A stretch of 47,487 bases of DNA from Psilocybe azurescens (taxonomy: Eukaryota; Basidiomycota; Agaricomycetes; Agaricales; Agrocybaceae): positions 1-47,487 of the forward strand of contig JAJIRX010001014.1 of NCBI GenBank assembly GCA_023853785.1. Reading direction: 5' to 3'. Below the pieces are notes generated by a model that worked only from the letters and a program-made list of their open reading frames with translations, had not been told where the DNA came from and ran no database searches. Positions 9,851-22,099 of this stretch are shown here, in pieces. The stretch's first letter is position 1. Each line of letters begins with the position of its first letter. Both the position numbers and the translations under genes were made by a program.

Positions 9851-10309
9851 AATATCTGGCTTCTTTGCTTGTTTGTGAACTTCTGCAGGATCATTGTAGT
9901 AGTTATGATGTTTTTAATGTTTATAGAGAAAGAAACAGTATATGAAGATTCCAACTCATTTGGTGATTTCAGATGTATAGCCCAAAATTACATTGAATAT
10001 GTTTTTTTCTATATATATACAGCTATCTTTACAGAATGGCTTCCTAAAATCATAAAAATTGGCATGGCAGTGTATTTATACTGCAAGAACATAACTAGGT
10101 GATAAAAAGTATTTTTTTCAACAAGGTTGATTTATAGCAGGTATAATATCAATATCTCATAAAACAGCCTGTAGCTCAGTCAATATTTGTTGTAAAATCA
10201 AAATTTTTGAAGGAGGATGATCCTAGGAAGGCTCAGAGCATACCTGATAGTTTTTTGAATTTTGAAATTTGGTCATTTTCAACCGATGTTTGACAATGGG
10301 TACCTGATA
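9851..10309. other. AT-rich gap without a recognisable gene
   Basis: A 77-codon ORF at 9869-10102 is hydrophobic and AT-driven and matches nothing known to me; it is probably chance. TACCTGATAG occurs twice (about 10240 and 10300), as might the edges of a small insertion. Confidence 0.5.
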
Positions 10310-10530
10310 GGGGCTTAGCTTAGTAAACACATGCTTATTTTAGGAGTATATAGTAATATTCCTTATGTATGATAGCTACTGATGAGACTATAAAGATAAA
10401 ATGGCTAGCTTTGAGGACAACCTTGGGCCATTTAGCCAGTGCATACCCCACTCACAAAGTTTTATACAGCCAATTGCATCTATTGCTTCCCTCACCCCCT
10501 CACCCCAATCTCACTAAACATTGAGTAATT
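10310..10530 (+). mobile_element. Decayed Penelope-like pseudo-LTR fragment
   Basis: GGCTTAGCTTAGTAAACACATGC, then TTTAGGAGTATATAGTAATATTCC, then a hammerhead-like segment and a CCCTCACCCC tail follow the same order as the left terminal repeat of the 3.8-9.3 kb element, but with many substitutions. The rest of the element is absent. Confidence 0.75.
10371..10437 (+). ncRNA. Degenerate hammerhead ribozyme (copy 5, probably inactive)
   Basis: CTGATGA is kept (10378-10384), but stem II reads GAC/GAT and the essential GAAA has become AAAA. ATTTAGCC keeps the cleavage-site context. The core mutation should abolish cleavage. This shows the intact copies at 4.4-4.9 and 9.2 kb are younger or better preserved. 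Confidence 0.7.
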
Positions 10531-10874
10531 TCTATATGCACCATGTTCATCTCGGAGATAATGACTCACAGTATATAAATGCAATCATCTCAATCTGCAG
10601 TGTGGTGATGTTTGTTCATGCAGTTGTTCACTGATTCCTGTAGATAATTGTCAGAATGAACAACATATTACACTGTTCAATTCTACTTGTAATAGCCATA
10701 CTCTAAGATCTGTTTGTACCCACCCACTCCTTGTCATATATTAGATTCCTCTTAACAGAATCAAGCTCCATTTGGAACTGAGTTTAACATGCAGGATAGA
10801 ATAATTGGAATATTTGAAAAACAAATGTAATACAGAGAGTAAATATCAGGTATTGTACATATATCTGACAGGGG
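10531..10874. other. Downstream region of the NLR gene
   Basis: No recognisable gene. This is the 3' flank of the minus-strand NLR gene, whose stop codon is at 10875-10877. Confidence 0.5.
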
Positions 10875-13800
10875 TCAAAATGTGTAACAGTCAGCCCAAT
10901 CACGGCCAATCTTACAGTTTTGGAAGTTGATATGGGCAGACCCTTTGCAGGAAATGACGATGATGGTGTATGGATAAGCCATCTCTGGTATCCACATGAG
11001 CCGATATCCGCCAAGTACAGAAAGAATCCAGGGTTTTGAGATAGTGGTCCAAGCTGGGTAGGCAGAATCTACAATATAAAACCGTGCAGATTCTTCACAT
11101 AAGATGGTGCAGGAGCTGTCAGTGGGGAGGTAACGGAGAAGGCAGCAGACCTGACACTGTTTGTGTGGCCATTGAGCACCTTCAGCTCAGCACCAGTTGA
11201 TGCATCCCACACCCGCACAGACTGGTCCAATGAGCCAGAGACAATGCAGGTGTCGTCACTGGAGAAGGCAGCAGATGAGACACGGTGTGTGTGGCCATTG
11301 AGCACCTTCAGCTCAGCACCAGTTGATGCATCCCACACCCGCACAGACTGGTCCCATGAGCCAGAGACAATGCGGGTGCCGTCACTGGAGAAGGCAGCAG
11401 ACCTGACACTGTCCGTGTGGCCATTGAGCACCTTCAGCTCAGCACCAGTTGATGCATCCCACACCCGCACAGACCGGTCCGATGAGCCAGAGACAATGCG
11501 GGTGCCATCACTGGAGAAGGCAGCAGACATGACACCATTTGTGTGGCCATTGAGCACCTTCAGCTCAGCACCAGTTGATGCATCCCACACCCGCACAGAC
11601 TTGTCTAATGAGCCAGAGACAATGCGGGTGCCATCACTGGAGAAGGCAGCAGACAAGACACTGTCCGTGTGGCCATTGAGCACCTTCAGCTCAGCACCAG
11701 TTGATGCATCCCACACCCGCACAGACCAGCCCCATGAGCCAGAGACAATGTGGGTGCCATCACCGGAGAAGGCAGCAGACATGACACTGTCCGTGTGGCC
11801 ATTGAGCACCTTCAGCTCAGCACCAGTTGATGCATCCCACACCCGCACAGACTGGTCCAATGAGCCAGAGACAATGCGGGTGCCATCACTGGAGAAGGCA
11901 GCAGACATGACACCGTTTGTGTGGCCATTGAGCACCTTCAGCTCAGCACCAGTTGATGCATCCCACACCCGCACAGACTGGTCTGATGAGCCAGAGACAA
12001 TGTGGGTGCCATCACTGGAGAAGGCAGCAGACATGACACTGTCCGTGTGGCCATTGAGCACCTTCAGCTCAGCACCAGTTGATGCATCCCACACCCGCAC
12101 AGACTTGTCCCATGAGCCAGAGACAATGCGGGTGCCGTCACTGGAGAAGGCAGCAGACGAGACACGTGTATGTGGCCATTGAGCACCTTCAGCTCAGCAC
12201 CAGTTGATGCATCCCACACCCGCACAGACTGGTCCCATGAGCCAGAGACAATGCGGGTGCCATCACTGGAGAAGGCAGCAGACACGACACTGTCCGTGTG
12301 GCCATTGAGCACCTTCAGCTCAGCACCAGTTGATGCATCCCACACCCGCACAGACTGGTCTGATGAGCCAGAGACAATGTGGGTGCCATCACTGGAGAAG
12401 GCAGCAGACATGACACCGTTTGTGTGGCCATTGAGCACCTTCAGCTCAGCACCAGTTGATGCATCCCACACCCGCACAGACTGGTCTGATGAGCCAGAGA
12501 CAATGCGAGTGCCATCACTGGAGAAGGCAGCAGACAAGACACTGTTTGTGTGGCCATTGAGCACCTTCAGCTCAGCACCAGTTGATGCATCCCACACCCG
12601 CACAGACTGGTCCGATGAGCCAGAGACAATGCGGGTGCCGTCACTGGAGAAGGCAGCAGACAAGACACTGTCCGTGTGGCCATTGAGCACCTTCAGCTCA
12701 GCACCAGTTGATGCATCCCACACCCGCACAGACTGGTCCCATGAGCCAGAGACAATGCGGGTGCCATCACTGGAGAAGGCAGCAGACATGACACTGTCTG
12801 TGTGGCCATTGAGCACCTTCAGCTCAGCACCAGTTGATGCATCCCACACCCGCACAGACTGGTCCCATGAGCCACAGACAATGCGGGTGCTGTCGCTGGA
12901 GAATGCAACAGACATGACATCTTTGGCAGTTTTTATGACCATTAGTGGGACATCACTAGCCTTCCTATGAGTGAAGGATGGGATGCCAGAGAACTTTTCT
13001 CTCCACCATTTTGAAATAGTGGATCCAGTTGACCAGGTTGCCAATGCTGAGATATATAGGTGTGGTGTAGACAAAACCGGTGGATTGGCAGTGAAGTAAG
13101 TAGCAAAATTGGCTGCTTCAGCCATGTTGGCAGCAAGCTCCAAATCCCTGTTTGTGTTCTGACAACTAGTCTTAAGAATAATGTGTTTCAAGGTAATAAG
13201 AATACTCTCACCTTCAACACCCATCCACGCGCGCTGAAGCATTAGGCTACACTGACCACTGAATCCAAGTAGGTTCATAGCCTCGATCCAAAAGAGAATG
13301 CGGATACGGAGAAAGTCTGTCATACAGTCACCGAGATCCTCCCGTTCTTTTGATCAGCTTGGGCCAAATGGTGGTCCCAGTGCTGAGAGGCATACCGTAG
13401 GAATGGTTTAATATTGGTGTCAATCCGCCGCTTCAACTCTGGATCTTCTGCGTCAAGCATAAATGACGATGGTATGTCACCGATATTGAAACGCAGCGAC
13501 TTCTTCATGATGTCGAAGCAGCGTTTTGTGAGAAGAGCATGGTGTTGGGCTGCATTAAATGACATCGGAAACCGGTGGCCGTCATGCTCGAACGTTGATC
13601 GTGTCTTACTAAAGATGAAGTCGGGAAATGACGCGTGGTACCAAAGGACCTGATCATCTTTGCAATAGAGAACTGCGTGAAGGTCTTCCAGGACCGCGTC
13701 TGCGATGGCGGGCGCATCATACACATCAATTTCAAAGAGGAGAGCAGCAGCAAGAGATGTTGATATGCGTTCAAATGTAGAGAGGAATGTGTGGAGAATG

Positions 13801-16315
13801 CGCAGACGAGAGTCGAAGAGGTCGTCATCAAGGTCAGAAAAGGCATCATGCATAATTTGTTGGTATAGTTCGTCAATGAGCAACGGCCGCGGTGCCCCGT
13901 TCAGTGAAAATGATTTCCGATTATGCAGTTTGTTCAGCAGGCCGCGTTGCTCGGATTCTGTCATACTTCGATGTGGTGTCAAATACCTCACGATGGTTGC
14001 GGCGGAAATAAAAAGACCGTCCGCCAGCTGTTCCATGGTTTTCAGTTCTGGCTTCCCTGCGAACTTCGGAAGCTTGCTCTGCAGGTACTTGGTGATGTCT
14101 GAACCTACACGCTCAATCGGCACGTCTTGCAGGCGATAGACGGCCTTGGACGAGAAGGTCTTACAGAGTTCGGTTACGCGAGGATCCGGTCGGCTTGTGA
14201 CAAGAAACTTGAGGCCTCGTAGGCGATGTTGGTTGATTATCTCGAGCAAGTCTTGAAGGAACATAGACCCTCCATCAGCCTCGATCTCGTCCAATGCGTC
14301 AACGATAACAAGGTAAGGTGGGAGCTCAGTATGACGCCGGTATTCGGATCGTTGCCATGGACCAACAAGGAGGTCCTTCATCTGCTTGGATAGCTTGTCG
14401 ACTGAGTCGAGTTTGTCCGCTTCATGCAATGCGTGGGCGTACGACATCGACTTCCGAGAGAGCTGGTATACAAGGGTGGGAATAATATGGATTTGTCGCC
14501 TTGTCTCTTCAAATTGGCGAGAGCAGAAAAAGTTGCCGCCCAAAACGGTGTGCCGTCCGGCACGTTCTGTCTCCTCAAGCTCATCGAAGTGTTGGGCAAT
14601 GGTATATGCGATGGTCGTCTTTCCAGAGCCCCCTTGGCCGGTCAGCCAGAAGACAGGCGGGCTGTCTGCCGAGATGTCGTCGGCCCATGCGATTATATCC
14701 TTTAGAATCTCCTCGCGGGTTCCTGTGGTGCATTGTTCACGGGTCAATGTCGCCCCGCCCCCAAGTCAGCGTTGAAGATAGCTTTTGGAGCGTGAATACG
14801 GCCAAGCTGCGCCAGCTGAAGGATGGTTAGCGCTCGTCCTAGAAGAAGACGTCGATGTTTACCTTGATCTCGGAGAGTATATTATGCACCATTCTCTCGG
14901 TGGTCCAGGCGATGTCAAGCTGGGTGCGATGGATGAGTAAGTTAGTAATCTGATGGGGGAATTTGCACCAACCTGGAAAGTCTTCGTAGCCTCATCAATC
15001 CGTTTAAATCTGTCATCGATGGCCGCCTTGTCGGCTTCGCTCTCCAATACACGTCTAAATGTCCCTTTTTCCGACATTTTCTCTAATTTGTGGATTTCAT
15101 CGCGAAGAATCCTACAAGCGCGTTGTTTATCGTATCTGATGTCGGTATGGAAATGGCTTACCTGGCGAAGACCATCATTCGTGGCTTTCCAGAGGGTGGG
15201 ACACCTTGGTCTATGGCCTTATCAACGGCGAGCAGTCTTTCGGCAGTTTTAATGATGAGTTCTTCGATAGCGCCCTCATTGTCTCCAACCGCCTAAGACA
15301 GAGATTCAGTAAGGATATAGCGCACTGAGACTGACAACGTACCTTTTTATGTCAATGAATGCGTTAATAGCGGCAACAGGCGGCTTTGCCAGAGTTCCAT
15401 CGAGACATCCCTCGACCTTCTTGAGCAACATCTTCATACCGGTCCAAGCGAGTTCGAGTACGTCTTTCGTTGTCGATTTTGAGTTGGAGTCTTGCAATTG
15501 ATAATCCGCCGACAGCGCATCGGGAACGGTTAAAGATCGGCCAAGGCTGCCTTCACGATCGTCACCTTTAGAATGAGTTCAACGAATAGCCATATTTAAG
15601 CTTAATTGTGATGACTTTCTCACCCACAGCGGCCACGGAACTCATGTTATCCAATGGGCGATCGTGTTGAGAAGTATTCAGTTTACGTTCTTCGAGGGTA
15701 TTCATGTCTTTGACTATGTTAAACGTTTTATTAATCTACTCACCTATTCCAGACGGAGACAACGGGCTAATATATGGAGAGCCTGAAGTATTGGGCGTGT
15801 TACTGTTGAAAGAGGAGGAAAAATCTTGGAAATAGTTTAGGCTTGCACGATCCGCAAAGTCGAGATGACATGGTACGCACCTTGATGGGAGGCAGCATTA
15901 CTGTCTAGCGGAGGGAGAGAAACCGTAGGTCCCTCTGCGGAGACGGATTTTGAAGCATATGGGGTATGATCTGAACGATGGGCTGAATCTGCTAGATCTA
16001 CAGGGAAGAAATCCAGGACGGTACATACTCTGATTCAAAGGGTCATTGCTGCCTGGGCAGAGGTTGAGTCGCTGTAGATGGCATTGAGATAGGCCCGATA
16101 AACTTACCTAAAGTCGTCACCTCTGTACTGCCGCCGTCGTTTCCTACACTAGGATCGTGTGCGACAGGTACAGAGTCAATAGAACCCTGATTCGAAGTCG
16201 ATGGACTAGCGTTGCGTGATTTGGGTCCCGTAATCCTATCCCAACTGTGTTTCACTGATTTGTTAGCTTTTTCCAACAATTTCTTTGCTGCATTGACTGG
16301 CGGTTTGTGGGCCAT
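10875..16315 (-). CDS. NACHT-WD40 NLR-like STAND receptor (frameshifted in this sequence)
   Basis: Ten exons can be followed: 16108-16315 (ATG at 16315, MAHKPPVNAAKKLLEKANKS), 16029-16052, 15881-15997, 15744-15824, 15624-15707, 15343-15565, 15162-15292, 14973-15111, 14863-14919 and 14815-10875. Order of domains: a Ser-rich start, a helical N-terminal domain (ELAWTGMKMLLKKVEGCLDG), a NACHT NTPase with Walker A GQGGSGKTT (about 14613-14639) and Walker B LVIVDALDEIE, a helical linker, about 14 WD40 repeats, and a C-terminal block (ILSVLGGYRLMWIP ... GRDWADCYTF) ending at TGA 10875-10877. Fungal proteins of this build sense non-self and can trigger regulated cell death; that role is inferred. Apparent single-base losses occur at the exon 6/7 join (A5 run, 15344), near 14758 (G5 run), 13322 and 12172, plus a ~10 bp insertion near 11125. 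It may be a pseudogene or an assembly artefact. Confidence 0.85.
11100..12925 (-). repeat. High-identity WD40 repeat array (126 bp unit, ~14.5 copies)
   Basis: Each unit encodes 42 residues around SVRVWDASTGAELKVLNG and is almost identical to its neighbours in DNA. Changes cluster at a few codons: the residues after NGHT (D/N/H, S/G/R), the residue after V (M/L/V/R/S), and the GS(S/W/L)D(Q/K/R) positions. Such arrays in fungal NLRs (Podospora HET-E/HET-D family) change by unequal exchange, and the variable positions lie on the WD40 binding face. One unit near 12172 has lost a base (ACACGTGTATG against ACACGGTGTGTG). Confidence 0.92.
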
Positions 16316-16840
16316 GGAGATGAGATCGAGAGGCAAGAACGAGGCAGGATGCACTGCAGCAAGGTATCCTGTCAATTGTCATTGTGTGTGTTTGCAGTGA
16401 TCACGATTACTAGTGTCGCGGCGGTTCGGCCCGAAACTTGAAGGGACTAATTCACGTGACACGCATCGTGTGACACATTTACTAAGTTAATCCAATACAC
16501 AGGTCTCTTCCGATTCACGTTTTTCACTTGCTGTTTCTTCACCCACTTTCTCTATGCATGTAGGCTGTCACAGGCTGAGACCGTGCATAGTTGTGTTCAC
16601 CACGCTGGTGCGTTAGTTCAGACACACCGCCCACCAGCCAGGTCTCAATGTCGCGCCTGCACTAGCAGCTACCCACGGCTACCACGACGAAGCATTCCTA
16701 TGTGGCCCCTAACAAGAAAGATTGCTTCGTTGCTGTTCCATATTTCTAGTGCGACTTGTTGTGGGAACTGTACTCGAGTTCGTCTGTGGTCACATCAGCG
16801 TACATCAGGCCTATTTCTCGCTCCTTCCCTTTCCACACAT
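16316..16840. other. Upstream region of the NLR gene
   Basis: No gene recognised. Holds the 5' flank of the minus-strand NLR gene. Around 16452-16480, CACGTGACACGCATCGTGTG is an imperfect inverted motif that could be a regulatory site; this is unproven. The plus-strand ORF at 16583-16939 is Pro/Ser/Arg-rich without known motifs. Confidence 0.45.
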
Positions 16841-16849
16841 ATATGCCCC

Positions 16850-19317
16850 CGCAAAGTAGAATTTAGCTATCAACTTTGTAGAAAGATAACCCTCATCCGC
16901 AGTACACGCCCACTTCCCGCTCCTCAACCCTCTCCTTAATCCTTTTTCCCATTTCAGCCACCTGACCCGACGCCACCCAACCCCTTGCCGCGGAAGCATA
17001 ATGCAGTGCTTCATGAGCAGGAACACGATCATGTACGACGTGAGCAAGACAGCGTGGCGCTGGCATTGCGACTTGGAGACAGATATGGGTTCGGGGAGAG
17101 TGGTGGAGGAGTGGAGAGGATGTGGCGGCCGGTACCTGGACGTTGTCAGGGGAAGGAGCGGGGACGCTGGACGGGGATGGGGACAGTAAAGGGTTCTTGC
17201 TGCCTGAGCCGGATCTTGCACATCTCGTACTCGACTTCGGCCATCATCCGACTATCCTCGTCCTTCTCGTCCTCATCCGACGCACATCCACTATGCAACC
17301 ACTCGAAGAACGGAACATCAAGCCCCGCCTCCGGCACACCCTGCATCCACAAGAAGCCCTTCAACCAGGTCGTGAGGAGCGCGTCTTGCACTCCAAGGTC
17401 CGCAATGTGCTGTCTACGCTCGGAAAAGAAGCGTGCGCCGTTGAAAGGGTGGTCGGAATCGTCATTCTTAGTGGTGGAGTCGTCGTCGAGGGGGAAGCGG
17501 CGAATGCGACTCGAGGTCTGATCCGAAGCACCAGTGACGCGGATGTCAGATCAACAGCGATACTTCGCATCTAAAGCTGCCCCCGCAGTCGAAGGGACAT
17601 CAGCAACAACGTCGTCATAGTTATCTTGTAAAACAACGACAACAGACTCATGGGGACCAGACATCGGCGTCAGACTCCTCGACATGCTGGTAGACGCAAA
17701 GGATGTCGCAGAGGCAGCAGCGTACGGCCTCTCGGCTCTGTACCACTTCTTGACGCTGTATACGGCCATGCAGTAGACGTACATGAGGACATTGAAGTCC
17801 GAGGACGCGATACGCTGGCAGCGCAGCGGGTGCGAGTAGGCATGAGCATTTGATGAAGATGACGATGACGAGGGACCCGGGGGAGGAGAAGCAACAACCC
17901 TTCGAGCTCCTCCACCTTTGCGCTCCAACCCGTGAATCCCACCCTGTTCGAGTGCATGCTGCTGCTCCAACGCCGCCGTCAGCGCGAAGACACTTGACAC
18001 TTGCCGGGCTAGCTTCGTGACCTCCTACCTGGCACGTCATCACCATCGCTGCTTTTGTGTGCTCCTCCTTTGCGTCGTGCGCCTCCGCCTTCGCGGTCTG
18101 GGTCTGTGTGGCGCTGCTCGTAATGCTCGGGCTCAATATCCGACTCGGACTCCCCATCCTCACCCTCATGCTGTTCCACCCGCCTCCGCCCAAGCGGCAA
18201 ACTGACACTCGCCCTCTTCGCCTGATTGCCCATGCCCAACATGAACGGCTCAGGTATCCTCGGCCGCCCGACACACAGGTCCTCCTCCTCTCCTCCGCGT
18301 TCTCCTCCATTTCCACCGTCTCTGGCTCCGCTTCCGTTTTCGACCAACCTCTTCCTTGTGCTGCGCCACACCCTCTGCTTCTACAGCATCACCCACCTCC
18401 TCCGCAGGTGTTCCACGCTCGACTTGCCCACCCTCCACAAGATGCCTATCCCACCTGCGCAAGACCCTCCATCTCATCCTCCATGCTTTCCAGTTCATGC
18501 AGCTTGGCCGTTGAAATGCTCCTCGCATCGCCGTCGTCACCATCGCCGCCATCCTCTTCTCCCTCCTTGCTATCTTGCTCTTCGTTGTCCTTTCCCTCCT
18601 CGTGCGCATGCCCACGTTATTGTTCACGTTCATATTCGCGCTCATGAACCCAGCTCAACCGCCCCTCATAATCATTTCCCTCAACACCTACACCCCCGGC
18701 TTCATTGCCTCCTGCTCGAGCATCACCCCCTTCAGCTGGCGCTCTCTCTCTAAATGGCTCGCGAGCTACGACTGCGTGTCGCACAGCTGCGCCTGCAGGC
18801 CCTGTATTATGGCCGCTGGGAGCGCAGGGGCGTTGTCGTCACTTACGGTGGGATAGGTGGAGTTGGAGTTGGAGCTAGAGGAGTTGGCGGAGGTGGAGGC
18901 AGTAGCTGGCGCAGCGAAGGAGGAGGAAGCGGATGATGTGGTGCCAATGTATGTCGGTTGCGACGACGACGACGTGGACGTCCCTGCCCCATCTGTCGCG
19001 CCGTCCTTCTCCTTTCCCCACGCCTCCGTCGAAATTGAGGCCGAAACAGCGATAGGCGCAGTAGGCAATCCTGCTCCTGCACCTCCGGCAGGGGTGGGTA
19101 CAGCAAGCTGGTGTGAAGACCGAGAAGGCAGCGGCGGTTGTGGTTGTGCCATATCCGGTGGCAGAGCGCGTACAGGCGGGAGATACATTGGGAACGACGG
19201 AAGATTCGCTAGGTAGAAGTAGAATAAAAATAATGGCGTCAGCATATGCCCACGGAAATAGAGATGAGGCAAAGGAAAGACAGCAAGACAAAAAAGAAGA
19301 CCCAAGACTCGAAGCAC
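16850..19317 (-). pseudogene. Decayed Ser-rich/coiled-coil protein gene (copy 1, longest)
   Basis: Minus-strand fragments in changing frames share one order. A Ser/Thr/Ala-rich N-terminal part has LPPVRALPPDMAQ and many Ser runs (19310-18770). A coiled-coil piece follows (IIQGLQAQLCDTQS, then LERERQLKGVMLEQEAMK), with in-frame TAG and TGA stops at about 18765, 18700 and 18650. Next come ISTAKLHELESMEDEMEGL (about 18520), PEPFMLGMGN (about 18240), and ALEQQHALEQGG with KKWYRAERPYA (about 17960-17720). The C-terminal segment reads FNGARFFSERRQHIADLGVQ, then LKGFLWMQGVPEAGLDVPFF and VLLTSYMIVFLLMKHCIML (17440-16990). The family is not recognised. Nonsense substitutions as well as shifts argue for a true pseudogene. 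Confidence 0.6.
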
Positions 19318-20765
19318 ATTTCTTGCAAATCCAAGTCCAAATCGTGCCCGTAAAAATACAAGCGCAAAAGGAACAAGAAATCACCCCGCCCACAAGAACA
19401 CCCCCCACCCACCCATCGCGTCCATCAGACCGGGAGGGAAAGAAGAACGTACAATGATATCATCGCTCCTGAGCTCGAAAGAGTCTGAATCATGTCCCTT
19501 GCTCCCATTAGAGCTTTTCATGTCCTTAATATGAATCTATATCCGTCAAAAACACCATCAGCACCCTATCCAAGTCCCTCACCCCAACGTAAAAATCTCT
19601 AGAAGAACGTAAACGCACCGTTCCACCGTCCTCCCACACCTCTACATGCTACTGACTCACCACTTTACTATCAAAAACCTCTTTCCTTTCCCCGGGCAGT
19701 CTTCAAGCTCCTCTGTCTTCCGATCTTCGCGTGAGGACGATGTGCTTCAGCGCCCAGGTGTCATTTAAAAGGCAGAGGCAGAGCGCCGGGAAGAGGGCAT
19801 TCGAAGGCGGAGAATGCACTGCAGTTGATGGGGCTGCTGCTGCGCGAAGGACATGGTATGGTGCGTGTTGTGTTATGGGGTTCGGTGGGGAGGTATGGAT
19901 CAATTGATCGGTGGGGTAGGGTGCGTGCAGTGGGATGTGCGTGATAATGTTACTGTCCTTGCCGCTCAGCCAAAAAGTTTTGGGTGGTCGTATATCAAAC
20001 TCGTCAAAGGCTCCAAATGCCTTGCTAGTTGAGCCATTTCTGAGTGCTACATTGAGTATGTCACGTGAACGCATATAAATTGTAAAGTTTTAAACTCAGT
20101 TTTGCCGGGTCTTGCCAGTCACTATTCCCACCACCAGCGTATCCGGAGAATTCTCCGGGCCAAGATCACCCATCCACTCATCGCCCATCCACTCGCCACT
20201 CATCCACCCATCATCCATCAAAATCATGTTTTAACCCCGCCTCGTTTATAACGCACTCCATGGTTAGTGTCATGTAGAAAGCTAGAACTATGCATTGGAG
20301 AGCTCTGAGTGCCAGCTCTCCCGTATCCTGTCTACGTGCCATGACGTCATGATGCCAAAGCTTCATAGACGCGTGCAGCCAAGCTGTGTTTAGGTAGATA
20401 TGAAGGAATCATTGACAACAAGTTTGGCAAAGACGGTCCAATGACATGCTCATGGCGGCATGTGGCATGTGCACAAGGAAATCAGTGGGAAGAGCAAGTC
20501 GTGGCAGAATGAAGTCGACAAGTAAAGTATAGAGCATACCCAACATCAACCAAGTAGACGAGGAGCTCAAATGAAGATAAAGAGTGAGTTGAGGAAATGG
20601 CACGCTATTTATTTGGATCGGAGCTTGAAACAACGCTTCTACGCCTCGAGGTGTTAAATTCCACAGTGGTGTTATACATTACAGCTATCAACCCCATGCT
20701 GTGACTTCAATTGCGACCTCGATATGTGATTTATAGATGAACATACTATTTCCCTTCTCGTGTTC
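19318..20765. other. Region without a recognised gene
   Basis: A minus-strand ORF of 123 codons (19703-20074) lies upstream of the pseudogene and shows no known motif. The rest, to the stop of the membrane-protein gene at 20766, has only short ORFs. Confidence 0.4.
20165..20225. repeat. CATCCACTC-type microsatellite
   Basis: Imperfect repeats of CATCCACTCATCGCC / CATCCACTCGCCACT / CATCCACCCATC. Confidence 0.7.
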
Positions 20766-21910
20766 TTAAGGGCAAGCCTCTCTACCAGTACCGTCGGTGC
20801 CATCCCCTAACTCCAGGTTACACAAATATAACCATCAGAAAGAGATACGGAACTACGTACCGCAACAACGATCAGCACGGACTTGATACAATACTGATCT
20901 TCTGCGCTGGGAGATCCCATCACACTAAATGACGGAACCACTATGGAGACGGCATAGAGCAGAAGTGCGAGCGGGTACGCCGCGGCCGAATCCACCACCG
21001 ACATCATCATATGCTTGAATATTCTTTGCAGGCTGGACGGTATTACGTGTATGCTGGATACCCCAGAGGAGTTTATTCTGTATCCAATGAGAAATGTGGA
21101 AGGCACGGCGGCGCCTAGTGAGATGAATATCAGACCACTTTCAATGTTATTGAAGAGACTGCTGTTCGTGTCGGTGGATGGGTCGGTAAATAGCCCTACT
21201 AGAACCATAATAGCACCTGAGAGGCCTATAATAGGATGAAAAGCGATTAATAGCAATGAATATTTTTCTACCATGCTCACCAAGTTCCGCAAGAAAAACT
21301 AGCAACGGAACCCAACATGAACTTTCCCAGACACTAAAGCACCTCCATATCTGCGAAGAACGTATAGATGTAGATGATAAAGAAGAGTCATATCCAGTGA
21401 TATCTTGATTAAACACTGACCAGTAGTCCGTCTGATACAATAAGCGCGGAAAAGAACAGAAACTCATCAAGTACGAACATCCAAGACGGGCCAGCTCCCA
21501 GCGTCTCGAAGAAGTAATGGCCTCCCGTGTGTCTCCATTTCCCAAGACCGCCCACTCTAGGAAATACCGTCGGACAACGAGCTCTAAGACAGAAATGATA
21601 TAAAGCAGCAAGATGGCTGATAGCACCCCTCGACAATTCGTGCTACATGGAGTCTTTCTGGATACTACATTGCGACATATTGTTGAGTTTTTGTCCTCAT
21701 CCGGGTATATGGAAAGGGCTTACAGTAAACATACAGCGTCCTTGCGTATGTTACGGTGTATGCGCCTGACCTACGTGAGTTATAAGGTCGCGAAATTGAC
21801 TAATACAGAAGCCCACCCATCAGGACATTGAGGAACGTCCGAGTTGAACTATTGAGGTTCACTCTAGTCAAGCCTTCATGAACGTCGATCGGTGTGAAGA
21901 TGCTCGTCAT
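20766..21910 (-). CDS. Seven-helix integral membrane protein, basidiomycete family
   Basis: A start at 21910 opens MTSIFTPIDVHEGL; the next exons are uncertain. A block with FVLDEFLFFSALIVSDGLL precedes exon 21281-21350 (IWRCFSVWESSCWVPLLVFL), then exon 20861-21225 (AIMVLVGLFTDP ... SGLIFISLGAAVPSTFLIGYRI ... KHMMMSVVDSAAAYPLALLLY), and a short last exon 20766-20810 ending GTGREACP. Introns of about 50-70 nt have consensus ends. The layout of hydrophobic helices with an (I/Y)-W-R-C motif in the middle and a YRI motif after helix 5 matches a large mushroom family of multi-pass proteins of unknown function, sometimes compared with GPCRs. Ligand and role are unknown. Confidence 0.72.
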
Positions 21911-22099
21911 AGACTTGGTGGAGGGTTATAACCTTGAGAAGATGGTGCCTGCATTCACTTCACGGAACATTATCCTATCTTATATATTCAGTCACATCAA
22001 GTTAAATTTGGACTTTCATTCCATTTAGAAGTTTCCATGGGTATTGCATAGCATTATTACCCGGACCCCGAAGTCCATTAACATACACCGATTTGTCTT

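Noticed and set aside
11163..12970. Long plus-strand ORFs opposite the WD40 array (MWPLSTFSSAPVDASHTRTD repeats)
   Set aside because: Mirror frames of the minus-strand WD40 repeat. Their openness follows from the 126 bp unit being a multiple of three; the minus strand carries the known domain.
18575..19216. Plus-strand ORFs (Gly/Glu-rich) at 18.6-19.2 kb
   Set aside because: Antisense to the Ser-rich part of the minus-strand pseudogene; runs of Ser codons read as Glu/Gly/Val on the other strand.
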